Shown: in pieces, positions 63,640 to 64,000 of the stretch | How positions within the stretch are numbered: position 1 is the first letter of the stretch | Layout of the letters: every line of letters starts with the position of its first letter | Source: Microvelia longipes | Lineage: Eukaryota; Arthropoda; Insecta; Hemiptera; Veliidae | Length of the DNA: 64,000 bases | Direction of reading: 5' to 3' | NCBI GenBank assembly: GCA_018340805.1 | Contig: JACMZG010001870.1 | Location: 17,131,363-17,195,362 of the forward strand | Notes under the pieces: model-generated | The model's input: only the letters and a program-made list of their open reading frames with translations | What the model was told of the DNA's origin: nothing | The model's database searches: none | Program-made: the position numbers and the translations under genes

Positions 63640-63757
63640 AATGTGTAAGAGGTTTTTTAAATGGTAGGTGTGGTTTAATATCAAGGAATAAATTCATTGA
63701 CTCCCTGGCACTATTTTCTCGTGCTGTCAACTGATTTTAGCCGTGTGTTACGCTATA
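63640..63757 (+). mobile_element. MITE family A, copy 7 (partial)
   Basis: Has ggtgtggtttaa, ctccctggcactattttctc and the right TIR gctgtcaactgattttagcc with ccgtgtgttac. The left TIR is missing. Confidence 0.65.
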
Positions 63758-64000
63758 AAATACTAAATTAACCTATAGGAATTTTTATTTACTCCCATAA
63801 TCTTCGTAAACAACTCCGTCATGTCACTTATTCTGTAAAAAAATATTTTAAATTATAATTGCTATTTTCTGGAAGCATTTCTTAAGTAAATGTTCAGTTA
63901 AATGAAAGTTTGATCAAGTTAAATAAATGTAATCGATTTATTTAATTAAATAAAGGTTTTATTTATGTACAAGTTAGAACATGATTGTACAATATTTACA
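63758..64000. other. Nothing recognised
   Basis: AT-rich end of the window. Confidence 0.3.

Overview
The window looks like AT-rich nuclear DNA of an arthropod, most likely an insect. It has spliced exons with GT/AG borders, long (TA)n tracts, several clades of non-LTR retrotransposon, a Ty3/gypsy element, a Penelope-like remnant, a pogo/Tigger relic and many short terminal-inverted-repeat elements. There are no operons, rRNA genes or convincing functional tRNA genes. A hemipteran is plausible from the repeat style, but the sequence does not prove it.

One host gene is clear: the 3' part of a synaptotagmin, best matched to Syt12, on the + strand. Five exons (17725-17900, 26144-26263, 28366-28486, 29956-30104, 32125-32283) have compatible splice phases. 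They encode 240 residues covering most of C2A and all of C2B up to the stop. The N-terminal exons were not found. The introns are filled with transposable elements, including a 4.95-kb gypsy-type element (20054-25003, minus strand) with near-identical LTRs. Weaker gene candidates are terminal-exon-like pieces at 38897-38962 and about 47033-47078, each followed by a polyadenylation signal.

Layout: 1-10.98 kb is a graveyard of LINE fragments on both strands. 10.98-16.5 kb holds two direct copies of a composite repeat that begins with a GC-rich string of hairpins. Copy 1 is interrupted inside its (TA)n tract by a 2.1-kb near-perfect palindrome, and copy 2 acts as the empty site. 17.7-32.3 kb is the Syt12 locus. 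32.5-45 kb is a minisatellite, MITEs, a 300-bp satellite-like repeat and a LINE RNase H fragment. 45-55 kb contains a decayed tandem segmental duplication (about 48.4-52.2 against 52.4-54.6 kb). 55-64 kb contains a piggyBac-like MITE, degenerate tandem repeats, the pogo relic and fold-back elements.

The most unusual structures are the palindrome with its built-in empty site, the GC-rich hairpin cassette attached to LINE reverse-transcriptase ends, and a MITE family present seven times. Many reading frames of the gypsy element are broken although its LTRs show no substitutions, so some frameshifts may be sequencing errors. All family names come from motif reading without database searches.
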